A DNA stretch of 64,000 nucleotides from Paenibacillus dendritiformis (GCF_015845845.1 NZ_LDIG01000151.1:62001-126000); one strand, 5' to 3'; shown: positions 31,428 to 41,020, counted from the first letter of the stretch. A program made the numbers and translations. Notes: a model not told the origin generated them from the letters alone.

Positions 31428-32669
31428 ATGAGTGAACAATTTCAGTTCGATACGATAGAGGATGCCATCCGAGATTTAATGGAAGGCAAAGTGATCATCG
31501 TCGTCGATGACGAGGATCGCGAGAACGAAGGCGACTTCCTGGCGTTGGCCGACAAGGCGACGCCGGATGCGATCAACTTCATGATTACCGAGGGCCGCGG
31601 GCTCGTCTGCGTGCCGATTACGCCCGAGCGGGCAGAAGAACTGGATCTGCCGCCGATGGTTACGCATAACACCGACAATCACGGGACGGCGTTCACGGTG
31701 TCGATCGACCACGTCGAGACGTCGACGGGCATCTCGGCGCATGAGCGCTCGCTGACGATTCGGAAGATGCTTGATCCGAAGGCGCAAGCGGCGGACTTCC
31801 GCCGTCCGGGCCACATCTTCCCGCTGATCGCGAAGCGGGGCGGCGTGCTGCGCCGCGCAGGCCACACCGAAGCGGCCGTCGACCTCGCCCGCCTGTGCGG
31901 GGCGTCTCCGGCGGGGGTCATCTGCGAAGTCATCAAGGAAGACGGAACGATGGCGCGGCTGCCCGATCTGATCGAGATTAAGCAGAAGCACGGCTTGAAG
32001 CTCATCTGCATCAAAGATCTGATTCATTATCGGAACGAGAAGGAGAATCTGGTCCGGCGAGAAGTCGAAGTCAACATGCCGACCGACTTCGGCGTGTTCC
32101 GGGCGATCGCCTACACGAACGAGGTCGATAACAAGGAGCATGTCGCCTTGGTGAAGGGCGAGATCGACAGCGCGAAGCCGGTGCTGGTCCGGGTCCATTC
32201 CGAATGCTTGACCGGAGATGTCTTCCATTCGCACCGCTGCGACTGCGGGCCTCAGTTCGCGGCCGCCTTGCGCGCCATTGAGCGGGAAGGGAACGGCGTG
32301 CTCCTGTATATGCGGCAGGAAGGCCGGGGAATCGGCCTCATTAACAAGCTGAAGGCGTACAAGCTTCAGGAGCAGGGGCTGGATACGGTCGACGCGAACC
32401 TGAAGCTCGGTTTTCCGGCGGATCTGCGGGATTACGGCATCGGCGCGCAGATTTTGAAGGATCTCGGGGTCCGCCAGATCCGGCTGATGACGAACAATCC
32501 CCGCAAAATCAAAGGACTGGAGGGCTACGGCCTGGAAATTGTCGAGCGGGTGCCGATTCAGATGCAGGAAAACGAAGACAATACCCGTTATCTGCATACG
32601 AAGGCGGCGAAGCTCGGTCATATGCTCGTATTCGACGATATCGAGCAGAACGAACGAATCGAATCCTGA
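31428..32669 (+). CDS. ribBA: Bifunctional DHBP synthase / GTP cyclohydrolase II
   Basis: A 413-residue fusion. The N-terminal half (1-205) makes 3,4-dihydroxy-2-butanone 4-phosphate from ribulose-5-phosphate ('[13 protein letters not shown]', '[12 protein letters not shown]'); the C-terminal half opens GTP ('[20 protein letters not shown]' zinc site, '[11 protein letters not shown]', 'MTNNPRKI'). AAAGGGGGAAGAG precedes ATG 31428; the longer upstream frame overlaps ribE and is not used. Operon gene three. Confidence 0.96.
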   Translation: MSEQFQFDTIEDAIRDLMEGKVIIVVDDEDRENEGDFLALADKATPDAINFMITEGRGLVCVPITPERAEELDLPPMVTHNTDNHGTAFTVSIDHVETSTGISAHERSLTIRKMLDPKAQAADFRRPGHIFPLIAKRGGVLRRAGHTEAAVDLARLCGASPAGVICEVIKEDGTMARLPDLIEIKQKHGLKLICIKDLIHYRNEKENLVRREVEVNMPTDFGVFRAIAYTNEVDNKEHVALVKGEIDSAKPVLVRVHSECLTGDVFHSHRCDCGPQFAAALRAIEREGNGVLLYMRQEGRGIGLINKLKAYKLQEQGLDTVDANLKLGFPADLRDYGIGAQILKDLGVRQIRLMTNNPRKIKGLEGYGLEIVERVPIQMQENEDNTRYLHTKAAKLGHMLVFDDIEQNERIES

Positions 32670-32731
32670 ATCACAAGACTGGCAACTAGCCGTTCGCTGA
32701 GCAAACTATATTCCATCGGGAGGTTTTACCT

Positions 32732-33199
32732 ATGCCACATGTATTTGAGGGTCATTTAGTATCGGAAGGATTAAAATATGGCATCGTTGCCGGACGCTTC
32801 AATGAATTCATCGTCTCCAAGCTGGTGTCCGGCGCGCTGGACGCCTTGAAGCGCCACGGCGTGAAGGATGAGGAGATCTCCATCGCCTGGGTTCCCGGCG
32901 CATTCGAGATTCCGCTTATCGCCCAGAAAATGGCGGAAAGCGGCAAGTATGACGCGGTGATCACGTTGGGCGCCGTCATTCGCGGATCAACGCCCCATTT
33001 CGATTATGTGTGCAGCGAGACGGCCAAAGGGGTCGCTCAAGTCAATATGAAAACAGGCGTGCCGACCGTGTTCGGCGTGCTGACGACGGACTCGATCGAG
33101 CAGGCAATCGAGCGCGCGGGCACGAAGGCCGGGAACAAGGGCTGGGAAGCGGCCGCAACGGCAATTGAGATGGCCAACTTGACGAATCAGCTGAAATAG
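32732..33199 (+). CDS. ribH: 6,7-dimethyl-8-ribityllumazine synthase
   Basis: A 155-residue subunit of the icosahedral lumazine synthase. '[12 protein letters not shown]', '[15 protein letters not shown]', '[18 protein letters not shown]' and '[20 protein letters not shown]' are diagnostic. CGGGAGG precedes ATG 32732. Last riboflavin gene; the ribT acetyltransferase gene found here in B. subtilis is absent. Confidence 0.96.
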   Translation: MPHVFEGHLVSEGLKYGIVAGRFNEFIVSKLVSGALDALKRHGVKDEEISIAWVPGAFEIPLIAQKMAESGKYDAVITLGAVIRGSTPHFDYVCSETAKGVAQVNMKTGVPTVFGVLTTDSIEQAIERAGTKAGNKGWEAAATAIEMANLTNQLK

Positions 33200-33208
33200 T
33201 GCTTATTT

Positions 33209-33266
33209 AATGTAGTGCCCTTTATAGAGGTACACCCTTTATATCGGGCGCTACATTTGTTTTTTA
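33209..33266 (+). terminator. Intrinsic terminator after ribH
   Basis: AATGTAGTGCCC / GGGCGCTACATT stem with a 25-base loop, followed by a T-rich tract (TGTTTTTT). Confidence 0.8.
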
Positions 33267-33280
33267 CGGGAGGAACGTTC

Positions 33281-34075
33281 GTGTCCGTCACTTACAAGCT
33301 GGAGCTGTTCGAAGGGCCGCTTGATCTGCTGCTTCACCTTATCGATCAAGCGGAAATTGCCATTCAGGATATCTCGATCAGCGAGATCACCGATCAATAT
33401 ATGGATTATTTACATAGCATGAAGGAATTGGAATTGGATATTACGAGCGAATTTCTCGTTATGGCAGCGACCTTGTTAGCGATGAAGTCCCAGCAGCTCT
33501 TGCCGAAGCCGCCTGTCATGGAATGGGACGACGACCTGATGGACTACGAAGAAGAGGAACTGGATCCGCGAGCGGAGCTGATCCGCAAGCTGGTAGAATA
33601 CCGGAAATATAAAGGAATCGCCGAGCATTTACGGGGAAAGGAATCGGAACGAAGCCTGCTGTTCACGAAGGAGCCGGAGGATCTGACTCCGTTCATGCCA
33701 TCGAAGCCGTCGAATCCGGTGGAAGGACTCCATGTGTCGGATTTGATTGCGGCTTTTCAGAAGGCGCTGCGCAAAGCATCCCGCCGCACGATGGTCGCCA
33801 CGATTCACCGCGACGAGATTTCGGTGAAGGATCGGATTCGCGATATCGTCACGGTGCTGCGGCCGGTGGGAAGAGGAGGCAAGCTGATGTTCTCCAAGCT
33901 GCTGAGCGAGCAATTGACCCGCCACGAGGTCGTTGTCACGTTCCTAGCGGTGCTGGAATTAATGAAAATGAAGCAGATTCGATGTTTTCAAGATCGGGTA
34001 TTCGATGAAATCGTGATTCAGTGGCAAGGGGATGTGGAAGACGATGGACTTTCAGACGTTGAAGTCGATTATTGA
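33281..34075 (+). CDS. scpA: Segregation and condensation protein A
   Basis: A 264-residue kleisin that bridges the SMC heads in the bacterial condensin complex, needed for chromosome segregation. The N-terminal 'LELFEGPLDLLLHLIDQAEI' and 'DYLHSMKELELDITSEFLVM' stretches and the C-terminal winged-helix 'RHEVVVTFLAVLELMKMKQI' are typical. CGGGAGGAAC precedes GTG 33281; the frame upstream runs through the terminator and is not used. Overlaps scpB by 32 bases. Confidence 0.95.
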   Translation: MSVTYKLELFEGPLDLLLHLIDQAEIAIQDISISEITDQYMDYLHSMKELELDITSEFLVMAATLLAMKSQQLLPKPPVMEWDDDLMDYEEEELDPRAELIRKLVEYRKYKGIAEHLRGKESERSLLFTKEPEDLTPFMPSKPSNPVEGLHVSDLIAAFQKALRKASRRTMVATIHRDEISVKDRIRDIVTVLRPVGRGGKLMFSKLLSEQLTRHEVVVTFLAVLELMKMKQIRCFQDRVFDEIVIQWQGDVEDDGLSDVEVDY

Positions 34076-34661
34076 GGGACTCCTGTTTATGGCGGGAGAT
34101 GAAGGTTTAAATAGTAAGCAAATCGCAGAAATTACGGATCAGAGGCAGGAAATCGTCATGGAGGCGCTCCAAGATTTGCAGGCGGACATGGAGCGGTCGA
34201 AGCGGGGGATCCAGATCGTGGCCATCGCGGGCATGTATCAATTGGCGACCTTGCCGGATCATGCGCCTTATTTTGAACGGATGGCCTATTCGCCTTCCCG
34301 CTCGTCTTTGTCCCAGGCAGCGCTCGAGACGCTGGCCATCGTGGCCTACCGCCAGCCGATCACTCGCGTGGAGATTGAAGAGATTCGCGGGGTCAAGTCC
34401 GATCGGGCCATTCAGACGCTCGTGAACAAGGACCTCATCGAAGAAACGGGCCGGGCCGAAGCGATCGGAAGGCCGATACTGTACGGCACGACCCGCGCGT
34501 TTCTTGATTATTTCGGGCTCGCCAGCTTGTCCGAACTGCCGGATGCCTCGGCCTTCGAACAAAGTGAAGGCTTGGAGGAAGAGACGCAGCTGTTGTTCGA
34601 GAAATTAGAAGGACGGCAACTGACGATTGAAGATGTGAATGATGAAGGAGGAGATCGTTAA
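34044..34661 (+). CDS. scpB: Segregation and condensation protein B
   Basis: A 205-residue winged-helix partner of ScpA in the SMC complex. 'IIEGLLFMAGDEGLNSKQIA' begins the first winged helix and 'LSQAALETLAIVAYRQPITR' with 'EIRGVKSDRAIQTLVNKDLI' the second. The ATG at 34044 lies within scpA, so the two are translated together. The acidic C-terminal tail is normal. Confidence 0.95.
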   Translation: MDFQTLKSIIEGLLFMAGDEGLNSKQIAEITDQRQEIVMEALQDLQADMERSKRGIQIVAIAGMYQLATLPDHAPYFERMAYSPSRSSLSQAALETLAIVAYRQPITRVEIEEIRGVKSDRAIQTLVNKDLIEETGRAEAIGRPILYGTTRAFLDYFGLASLSELPDASAFEQSEGLEEETQLLFEKLEGRQLTIEDVNDEGGDR

Positions 34662-35363
34662 ATGCGAATTCAGTTTCATGGGCATGCCTGCATCGAAATC
34701 GATACCGGGAAGCATCGGCTTATCATCGATCCATTCTTGACGGGCAATCCGGCGGCCAAGACCACGGCGGATCAAATTCAGGCGGATTATGTGCTGCTTA
34801 CCCACGGCCATGGCGATCATATCGCCGACGCGGCAGATATTGCGAAGCGGAATGACGCCACCATACTGGCCATCGTGGAACTGGCCGACTATATGGAGCA
34901 GCAGGGAGCGCGGGCCATCGGCATGAATCTGGGCGGGGGAGGCACGTTCGACTTCGGCTCGATCAAATGGGTCAATGCGCTCCACAGCTCTTCGGTTACG
35001 GTGAACGGTCAGGCCCAATATTTGGGCAACCCGGCGGGAATCGTGCTTCAGATGGATGGATTGACCGTGTATCACGCGGGAGATACCGCCCTGTTCAGCG
35101 ATATGAAGCTGGTTGGAGAGCGGTATAAGCCGGATATCGCCTTTTTGCCTATCGGCAGCTTCTTCACGATGGATCCGGAGGACGCGCTCCTGGCCGCGCA
35201 GTGGATTAAGGCGAAGGTCGTCATCCCGATTCATTACAATACGTTCCCGCCGATTGAACAGGACGGCGCGGCCTTCGTGTCCCAACTGAAGGTGATCGGG
35301 ATTCAGGGCGTCGAACTGGCGCCGGGAGAATCGCTTGACACCGATGAATTGGAACTGGGCTGA
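34662..35363 (+). CDS. Metal-dependent hydrolase, UPF0173 (YtkL-like)
   Basis: A 233-residue metallo-beta-lactamase-fold protein of the UPF0173 group. 'GHACIEIDT', 'LIIDPFLTGNPAA', the metal motif 'LTHGHGDHIADAADIA', 'VYHAGDTALFSDM' and 'PIHYNTFPPI' are family hallmarks. The ATG directly abuts the scpB stop. Substrate unknown. Its neighbours in B. subtilis differ, so the position behind scpB carries little functional information. Confidence 0.88.
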   Translation: MRIQFHGHACIEIDTGKHRLIIDPFLTGNPAAKTTADQIQADYVLLTHGHGDHIADAADIAKRNDATILAIVELADYMEQQGARAIGMNLGGGGTFDFGSIKWVNALHSSSVTVNGQAQYLGNPAGIVLQMDGLTVYHAGDTALFSDMKLVGERYKPDIAFLPIGSFFTMDPEDALLAAQWIKAKVVIPIHYNTFPPIEQDGAAFVSQLKVIGIQGVELAPGESLDTDELELG

Positions 35364-35446
35364 CCTGCGCTGGCATAGCGGGAAAAAGTCCGTAGAGCAG
35401 CAGATGGAATAATGACATGGATAAAAATGGAAATCAGCGGCCATGC

Positions 35447-35495
35447 ACAAGCCCGCCAGCGGACGACGCCAATCGATCTGCGGCGGGCTTTGCCG
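35447..35495 (+). terminator. Possible terminator after the UPF0173 gene
   Basis: AAGCCCGCC...GGCGGGCTTT stem with a 25-base loop; the T run is short, so it may be a weak terminator. Confidence 0.45.
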
Positions 35496-35606
35496 TGCTC
35501 GGCTGTCCCCCTCGTCAATGCCGCGATGGTACTTCGCTGCATGTCTGATTGGATAAAAGGCCATAATACGGATAGTTCAGGAAATTATTCCGATCGGAGG
35601 CAGACT

Positions 35607-36311
35607 ATGGGGATGTGGATTATGGCAGGCGTCGCAGCGGTTATCGCCATGCTGCTCTTCCTGATTCTTTTCTCGACCGTCGAATGCAAGCTGGTCATTC
35701 ACAAGGTGGAGAAGCATGAGCGGGTATCCCTTATTATCCGGGCCTTCTACGGATGGATACGCTGGCGGTATGAATGGCGCTCTATCCGCTTCATTAATAT
35801 GGAAGAAGGCTTCAATCTGAAGCAGAAGAAGAAGGAGAACTTCGGCGGTGCCAGCCAGGATAAATCGAGGCGGAAGGTAAACCGGGAGGCGGTGTCCAGG
35901 AACGCCAATCGGATCAAGCGCCTGGCCAGGCATACAAAAGGCATCGTCGAATGGGTCGAGGAGACGATGGACCATATGAAGTGCAGCCTGTTCATTTGGG
36001 AGACGGAAATCGGGATCGGCGATCCGGCCGGAACCGCGATCGCCACGGGAACGACCTGGTCCCTCAAGTCATGGCTAGTCGGGAAGCTAAGCTATTCGCT
36101 TCGCTTTCAGGATTATCCGATACTGGAAATTACCCCTCAATTCCATTATCCTTACTTCTCCACCCGCATCGTCGGTATTGCGGAGATCCGATTCGGCCAT
36201 ATCGTTCGCTCGGTGATCCGGCTTGCCTTCCGGATTGTGCGTGCCGAGGGCGGCATCGGCATGTGGCGGCGGACGATGGCGGAAGCCAACGCACGGAAGG
36301 TGCAGGGGTAG
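35607..36311 (+). CDS. DUF2953 domain-containing membrane protein (YtfI-like)
   Basis: A 234-residue protein with one N-terminal membrane helix (about 3-20), a basic middle part (residues 70-110) and 'WETEIGIGDPAGTAIATGTTWSL' plus 'PQFHYPYFSTRIVGIAEIRFG', the DUF2953 core. TCGGAGG at 35594-35600 precedes ATG 35607. It lies just upstream of ytfJ, as ytfI does in B. subtilis, where it is linked with sporulation. Function unknown. Confidence 0.82.
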   Translation: MGMWIMAGVAAVIAMLLFLILFSTVECKLVIHKVEKHERVSLIIRAFYGWIRWRYEWRSIRFINMEEGFNLKQKKKENFGGASQDKSRRKVNREAVSRNANRIKRLARHTKGIVEWVEETMDHMKCSLFIWETEIGIGDPAGTAIATGTTWSLKSWLVGKLSYSLRFQDYPILEITPQFHYPYFSTRIVGIAEIRFGHIVRSVIRLAFRIVRAEGGIGMWRRTMAEANARKVQG

Positions 36312-36446
36312 GCTATACATACTACGCATTATTTGTGCGCAAGCTATGCACGTGCAGGGAATACCTCATGTGGGGATAGGTGTGGTAAAACCGATTTTCG
36401 CATTGGAACGGCACTATTTTATATATGCGGAGGAGGACTTAAGGCA

Positions 36447-36887
36447 ATGGCAGAACATCCTGTCGCAGGATTGATGCAAGCTGCGTTCGAGAACATAAAA
36501 GCTATGGTCGATGTGAACGCGATCGTAGGCGATCCGGTTCAGACCCCGGACGGCAGCGTTATTCTTCCGATCAGCCGCGTCGCTTTCGGCTTCGCTGCGG
36601 GAGGGAGCGACTTCCGGATTGATCCGCGTCGAGCCGGGTCCGGGAACGGGCATGAGGATCGGAAGGCGTCTCATGCACTGCCGTTTGGCGGCGGAAGCGG
36701 CGGCGGCGTCTGTTTGACCCCGATAGCATTCCTTGTCGTTGGCCAGCAAGGCATCAATGTCGTATCGCTCGATAATCAGACTCATCTGCTCGAACGGATT
36801 ATCGACGTCACCCCGAGCGTGCTTGACCGAATCGAAGCGATGTTCACCCGCGACCGGCACGACGGGCTGAATGAAGAAGAGGCGTGA
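36447..36887 (+). CDS. ytfJ: Sporulation/germination protein YtfJ (GerW family)
   Basis: A 146-residue protein with 'VGDPVQTPDGSVILPISRVAFGFAAGGSDF' at 26-55, a glycine-rich 'PFGGGSGGGVCLTPIAFLVV' and a C-terminal amphipathic helix. B. subtilis GerW/YtfJ (151 residues) is made in the forespore and is needed for L-alanine germination. GGAGGAGG is 10 bases before ATG 36447. Follows the DUF2953 gene in the same order as in B. subtilis. Residues 56-72 are a less conserved charged segment. Confidence 0.9.
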   Translation: MAEHPVAGLMQAAFENIKAMVDVNAIVGDPVQTPDGSVILPISRVAFGFAAGGSDFRIDPRRAGSGNGHEDRKASHALPFGGGSGGGVCLTPIAFLVVGQQGINVVSLDNQTHLLERIIDVTPSVLDRIEAMFTRDRHDGLNEEEA

Positions 36888-37054
36888 TATCGCGATGCGC
36901 TCTTCCATGCAGAAGCGTCAAGTTCACCTGCCTTCCCCATCGCTTAGCGATGTGTGAAGGAGAGCGGGCTTGGCGCTGTTTGTCGTGCAGGGGCGACGGC
37001 GTCTTCTTTCGCATGTTTTCTCGTCTGCTTCCGTTATTTCTCGTTTCCTTCCGC

Positions 37055-37081
37055 ATACCTGGGAGAAGACAAGCATACACA
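37055..37081 (+). promoter_or_regulatory. Possible sigma-E promoter of dacB-spmA-spmB
   Basis: ATA (37055-37057), 16 bases, CATACACA (37074-37081) fits the sigma-E pattern with one -10 mismatch. It is 40 bases before dacB, which is a sigma-E gene in B. subtilis. Confidence 0.55.
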
Positions 37082-37120
37082 TGGTAACAATTGGACTGGC
37101 ATCACCAAAAGGAGGACCCT

Positions 37121-38356
37121 ATGATCCGATTCACCAATGCGGGATTCACCAAAAAGCTGCTGCTTATTAGCTCCGTGCTTCTTGTCCTCAGCCCGTTCAG
37201 CGGGGCAAGCAACGGAAGCGCGGGCTTTTCCGATAGCTCCGGCACGGTGGCGCAGGCGGAACCCGAACACGCTCCCGAACGCCTTGCCGAACGGTTAAAG
37301 CCCCCGGCCATCCATGCCAAGGCGGCGGCGCTGATCGACGTCGCCAGCGGCCGGATTCTGTACAGCCTGAACGGCGAGGAGCCGCTTCCAATGGCCAGCA
37401 CCACGAAGATTATGACCGCCATCGTGGCGATTGAAGCCGGCAAGCTGAGCGATGTCGTGAAGACGAGCAAGCGGGCATTCGCCAAGGAAGGTTCCTCCTT
37501 GTACCTGCGCAGAGGCGAAGAAATGAGCCTCCATCATCTGCTCTATGGGCTGATGCTGCGCTCCGGCAATGATGCCGCGGTCGCGATCGCGGAGCATGTC
37601 GGCGGGTCTGAGGAAGGATTCGTATACATGATGAACAAGAAAGCGGAGATGCTTGGCTTGGAAAAGACGCAGTTCCGCAACCCGCATGGGCTGGATGCCG
37701 ACGGGCACTATACGACGGCGAACGATCTGGCCCGGCTGTCGGCGTACGCGCTCCACAATCCGACCTTTCAGGAGATCGTGCGCACGAAGGTGAAAACCGT
37801 GCCGAATCCGTATGCGAATTGGGATTATAAATGGACCAATAAAAACAAGATGCTGCAGTTATACGAGGGAGCCGACGGGGTGAAGACCGGCTATACGTCC
37901 AAAGCGCTTCGCTGTCTTGTCAGCTCGGCGACGAGACACGGCCAGCAGCTTGCGGTCGTGACGCTCAACGACGGCAACGACTGGCTCGATCATTCCCGCT
38001 TGCTTGATTACGGGTTTTCGGCCTATCCTGCGGTTCCGCTCATCGCCCAGGGAGACCCGATCCAAGGCTATGAGCATCTGCAAGCTTCGGCCTCGGTCGC
38101 CTACCCGCTCGGGGAGGATGAGCGCGGCCGGGTGAAGGCGTCCGTCCGGCTTATTCCGGCGGGAAGTCTCGATTACCGGTTAGGCTACCGCGGGACGCTT
38201 CGCTATGAACTGGACGGCAAGCCGCTGATCGCAGTCCAGTTGGAGGAGGCCGCGGCAGGCGGCGACGGGGCTGGAACGGGCAAGGAGGCTTCCGCCGCCG
38301 CCAGATGGTTCCACGGGCTGCGGACCGCGGCGGGCGCGTTATTCCATGCGCGCTAA
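37121..38356 (+). CDS. dacB: Sporulation-specific D-alanyl-D-alanine carboxypeptidase (PBP5*)
   Basis: A 411-residue low-mass penicillin-binding protein with a signal peptide (about 1-29), Ser93-TT-Lys96, Ser148-Gly-Asn150 and Lys255-Thr-Gly257, plus a C-terminal domain. It controls crosslinking of the spore cortex together with SpmA and SpmB, whose genes follow. AAAGGAGGA precedes ATG 37121, so a TTG at 37091 is not used. Unlike DacF it lacks an obvious amphipathic membrane anchor, but ends in a short hydrophobic helix. Confidence 0.93.
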   Translation: MIRFTNAGFTKKLLLISSVLLVLSPFSGASNGSAGFSDSSGTVAQAEPEHAPERLAERLKPPAIHAKAAALIDVASGRILYSLNGEEPLPMASTTKIMTAIVAIEAGKLSDVVKTSKRAFAKEGSSLYLRRGEEMSLHHLLYGLMLRSGNDAAVAIAEHVGGSEEGFVYMMNKKAEMLGLEKTQFRNPHGLDADGHYTTANDLARLSAYALHNPTFQEIVRTKVKTVPNPYANWDYKWTNKNKMLQLYEGADGVKTGYTSKALRCLVSSATRHGQQLAVVTLNDGNDWLDHSRLLDYGFSAYPAVPLIAQGDPIQGYEHLQASASVAYPLGEDERGRVKASVRLIPAGSLDYRLGYRGTLRYELDGKPLIAVQLEEAAAGGDGAGTGKEASAAARWFHGLRTAAGALFHAR

Positions 38357-38400
38357 TCCGAGCGGGAAGGGAGCGCCGGAAGTCATAAGGGGGGAGAACG

Positions 38401-39045
38401 ATGGTCAATGCAATCTGGATGTTCATGCTGCTGGTCGGATTTATCGCGGCGGCCGCCCAAGGGCGGATTGAAGCGGTGACGGAAGCGGTTTTTGACGGAG
38501 CGAAGACCGGAGTCACGGTCAGCTTCGGCCTGATAAGCGTGATGGTGTTCTGGCTGGGAATGATGCGCATCGCGGAAGACGGCGGCCTGCTGAATAAAGT
38601 CGCGAAGGCGCTTGGCCCGATCGTCCGCTTCTTGTTCCCGGACGTGCCGCCCAATCATCCGGCGCTCGGGTACATCATGTCCAATATGAGCGCGAATCTT
38701 CTTGGCCTGGGGAACGCGGCGACGCCGATGGGGATACGGGCGATGCAGGAGCTGCAGAAGCTGAATCCGGACAAGGACACGGCGACGCCTGCGATGTGCA
38801 CCCTGCTCGCGATCAATACGTCCAGCATCACGCTGATTCCGACGACGCTCATCGCGATTCGGATGAATTTCGGTTCGGCCAATCCGGCCGAGATCGTCGG
38901 CACGACGCTGCTCGCCACGATGGTGGCGACGCTCGCCGCGATTGCGGCCGATCGGTGGTACCGCAATCGGGCCTCGGCCCGTCCGCCGAGCCGGACGGCC
39001 GGTACCGGCCAGGCAGGGCCTGGCGTGCCGCCGATGCCCGACTAA
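38401..39045 (+). CDS. spmA: Spore maturation protein A
   Basis: A 214-residue membrane protein with a nucleoside-recognition (Gate) domain: 'GVTVSFGLISVMVFWLGMMR', 'GYIMSNMSANLLGLGNAATP' and 'LIPTTLIAIRMNFGSANPAEI'. Several membrane helices. Needed for core dehydration of the spore, in concert with SpmB and DacB. GGGGGGAGAA precedes ATG 38401. The Pro/Gly-rich tail (about 190-214) is longer than in B. subtilis. Confidence 0.94.
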   Translation: MVNAIWMFMLLVGFIAAAAQGRIEAVTEAVFDGAKTGVTVSFGLISVMVFWLGMMRIAEDGGLLNKVAKALGPIVRFLFPDVPPNHPALGYIMSNMSANLLGLGNAATPMGIRAMQELQKLNPDKDTATPAMCTLLAINTSSITLIPTTLIAIRMNFGSANPAEIVGTTLLATMVATLAAIAADRWYRNRASARPPSRTAGTGQAGPGVPPMPD

Positions 39046-39124
39046 GACCGGGCAGCCGGTCATGCGGTCAAGCGCCATTGGCTGAAGAGGGACCTCATCA
39101 CTCGTTCGGAAAGGACGGCTGCTC

Positions 39125-39658
39125 ATGTACGCTGTAGTGTCGCTTATTTCTGCATGGGCCATCCCGGCCATTATCGTCTTCATCCCTTTATATGCGTATT
39201 TCAAGCGCATCCCGGTCTATGAATCGTTCGTGGAAGGAGCGAAGGACGGCTTCCAGACCTCGATCAACATCATTCCGACACTCGTGGGGATGATGGTGGC
39301 CATCAGCGTCTTCCGGGCCTCCGGGGCCATGGAGTGGATTGTCGGCTGGTTCGCTCCGCTGCTTAGCTGGTTCGGGGTGCCGAGCGAGGTGCTTCCGCTT
39401 GCCTTCCTGCGGCCGATAACCGGTGCGGGTTCGCTCGCATTCACGACCGATCTCATTAAGACATACGGCGCCGATTCCATGATCGGACGAATGGCTTCCA
39501 CCATTCAGGGCAGCACCGATACGACGCTGTATGTGCTGATGGTCTATTTCGGAGCGATCGGCATCCGCAAGGGGCGCTATGCGCTCAAGGTGGGGCTGTT
39601 CTCCGATTTGGTCGGATTTGTGGCCGCCATTATCGTCTGTCTGCTCGTATTCGGGTGA
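39125..39658 (+). CDS. spmB: Spore maturation protein B
   Basis: A 177-residue membrane protein of the same Gate superfamily as SpmA: 'VEGAKDGFQTSINIIPTLVGMM', 'LAFLRPITGAGSLAFTTDLI', 'STIQGSTDTTLYVLMVYFGA'. It acts with SpmA in spore core dehydration. GGAAAGGA lies before ATG 39125. It is the last gene before a 500-base region with repeat-like elements. Confidence 0.94.
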   Translation: MYAVVSLISAWAIPAIIVFIPLYAYFKRIPVYESFVEGAKDGFQTSINIIPTLVGMMVAISVFRASGAMEWIVGWFAPLLSWFGVPSEVLPLAFLRPITGAGSLAFTTDLIKTYGADSMIGRMASTIQGSTDTTLYVLMVYFGAIGIRKGRYALKVGLFSDLVGFVAAIIVCLLVFG

Positions 39659-39682
39659 GATGACGGAATCGAATCATGGGAA

Positions 39683-40085
39683 GGGAGTGTCTCATAGGCA
39701 TTGCCAAAATGATTGAGGTGACGAGTAAACAGAGAATGTGGATGCGGGAAAAACAGAAACGCTCGGAAAGAGAATGTACAGTTCGGAAAAACCGGGGCGC
39801 GCAAAACGTTGGAAGATGGATGGAGCAGTGATATCCTGCGTGGATGCAGCAATTTCTGCTCTTTATGCCGGATTTTGATGAAGTTCCTGCAATAGTACAT
39901 TATTTTTATCGATTTTTTCTTTTAACTAATTGGATAGTCTGAAATTGATGCAGTTTTGCAGGAATCCCTGTAATGGAGTACACTTCATAAAGGAAAGGTG
40001 TATTTTTGCAGGTTTTCGGCGAGTCGAGCTTTGAGAATCAGGGGCTGTCTCAAATGTAGTTGAATGCTACTTTTGGGACACCCCC
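39683..40085. mobile_element. Possible MITE or decayed insertion-sequence remnant
   Basis: A gene-free ~400-base segment. Its left edge GGGAGTGTCTCATAGG and right edge (reverse complement GGGGGTGTCCCAAAAG) agree at 12 of 16 bases, and TCATGG occurs 3-4 bases outside each end (39674-39679, 40090-40095). The interior is AT-rich and has repeated TGCAG motifs (for example near 39842 and 39950). No transposase frame. Nature is a hypothesis. Confidence 0.4.
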
Positions 40086-40088
40086 TTT
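40041..40088 (+). terminator. Strong hairpin before rluB
   Basis: GGGGCTGTCTCAAATGTAG / GCTACTTTTGGGACACCCCC is an imperfect 18-base stem followed by TTTG. It could end transcription from the spm operon or be the end of a mobile element (see the possible MITE). Confidence 0.55.
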
Positions 40089-40173
40089 GTCATGGATTTC
40101 GACAATATTTTGAACCTCCGGCTTGTGGTCTTGTTCACAAAAGGATATCATAGGTTTGAGGTGACAGACATCG

Positions 40174-40917
40174 ATGGAAGAACGATTGCAAAAAATAATG
40201 GCAAACGCAGGGGTTGCGTCGCGCCGCAAATGTGAACAATTGATACTGGACGGGAAGGTGGAGGTGAACGGAGAGGTCGTGACCGCGCTGGGGGTCAAGG
40301 CGGATCCCGCGACCGACATCATTACCGTGAACGGCAAGCCGATTACCGCGAATGCCAACAAAGTATATGCCGCCTTCCACAAGCCGAAAGGGGTCATTAC
40401 GAGCATGTCGGACCCGGAAGGGCGCAAGACGGTGCTTGATTTTATCAAGGGGATCGGGGCGCGGGTCTATCCGGTAGGGCGGCTCGATTACGATACGGAA
40501 GGGCTGCTGCTTCTGACCAATGACGGCGATCTGGCGAACATGCTCATGCATCCGCGCCATCATGTGGCGAAGACGTATCATGCGACCGTCAAGGGCATTC
40601 CGCACGGCGATCTGCTGGAAAAGCTGAGAGAGGGCATTCAGCTTGAGGACGGCATGACGCAGCCGGCTGAGGTGGAATACCATGATGTCGATATGGAGCG
40701 CAAATCGGCCACGATCAGCATTACGATCTACGAAGGGCGCAACCGCCAGGTGCGCCGGATGTTCGAAGCGATCGGGCATCCCGTCGTGAAGCTGAAGCGC
40801 GTTCAATTCGGCAACATCTTCCTGCAAGGGATTCCACGGGGCAAATTCCGGCACCTGACCAAATCCGAGGTCAACGAATTGAAGATGGCAATCAAGGAGA
40901 ACCGCACGGAGGCCTGA
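40174..40917 (+). CDS. rluB: 23S rRNA pseudouridine synthase B
   Basis: A 247-residue RsuA-family enzyme. An S4 RNA-binding domain begins 'RLQKIMANAGVASRRKCEQL'; the catalytic Asp is in 'VGRLDYDTEGLLLLTNDG'; 'GRNRQVRRMFEAIGHPV' closes the family pattern. It makes pseudouridine at the RluB site of 23S rRNA. Ribosome site upstream is weak (GAGGTGA). Precedes resA as in B. subtilis. Confidence 0.94.
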   Translation: MEERLQKIMANAGVASRRKCEQLILDGKVEVNGEVVTALGVKADPATDIITVNGKPITANANKVYAAFHKPKGVITSMSDPEGRKTVLDFIKGIGARVYPVGRLDYDTEGLLLLTNDGDLANMLMHPRHHVAKTYHATVKGIPHGDLLEKLREGIQLEDGMTQPAEVEYHDVDMERKSATISITIYEGRNRQVRRMFEAIGHPVVKLKRVQFGNIFLQGIPRGKFRHLTKSEVNELKMAIKENRTEA

Positions 40918-41020
40918 ACCGATTCCCGAATCGGTCGGAACGAACCCGGCAGGAGTGGGGTTTGTTTCCCGTTGCTATGACACATAATTTTCATATTAAG
41001 GAAGAGGGGGCGCTCAACCA

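Noticed and set aside
36884-37087. 67-residue frame between ytfJ and dacB
   Set aside because: It starts inside the ytfJ stop region, has no ribosome site and covers the sigma-E-like promoter of dacB.
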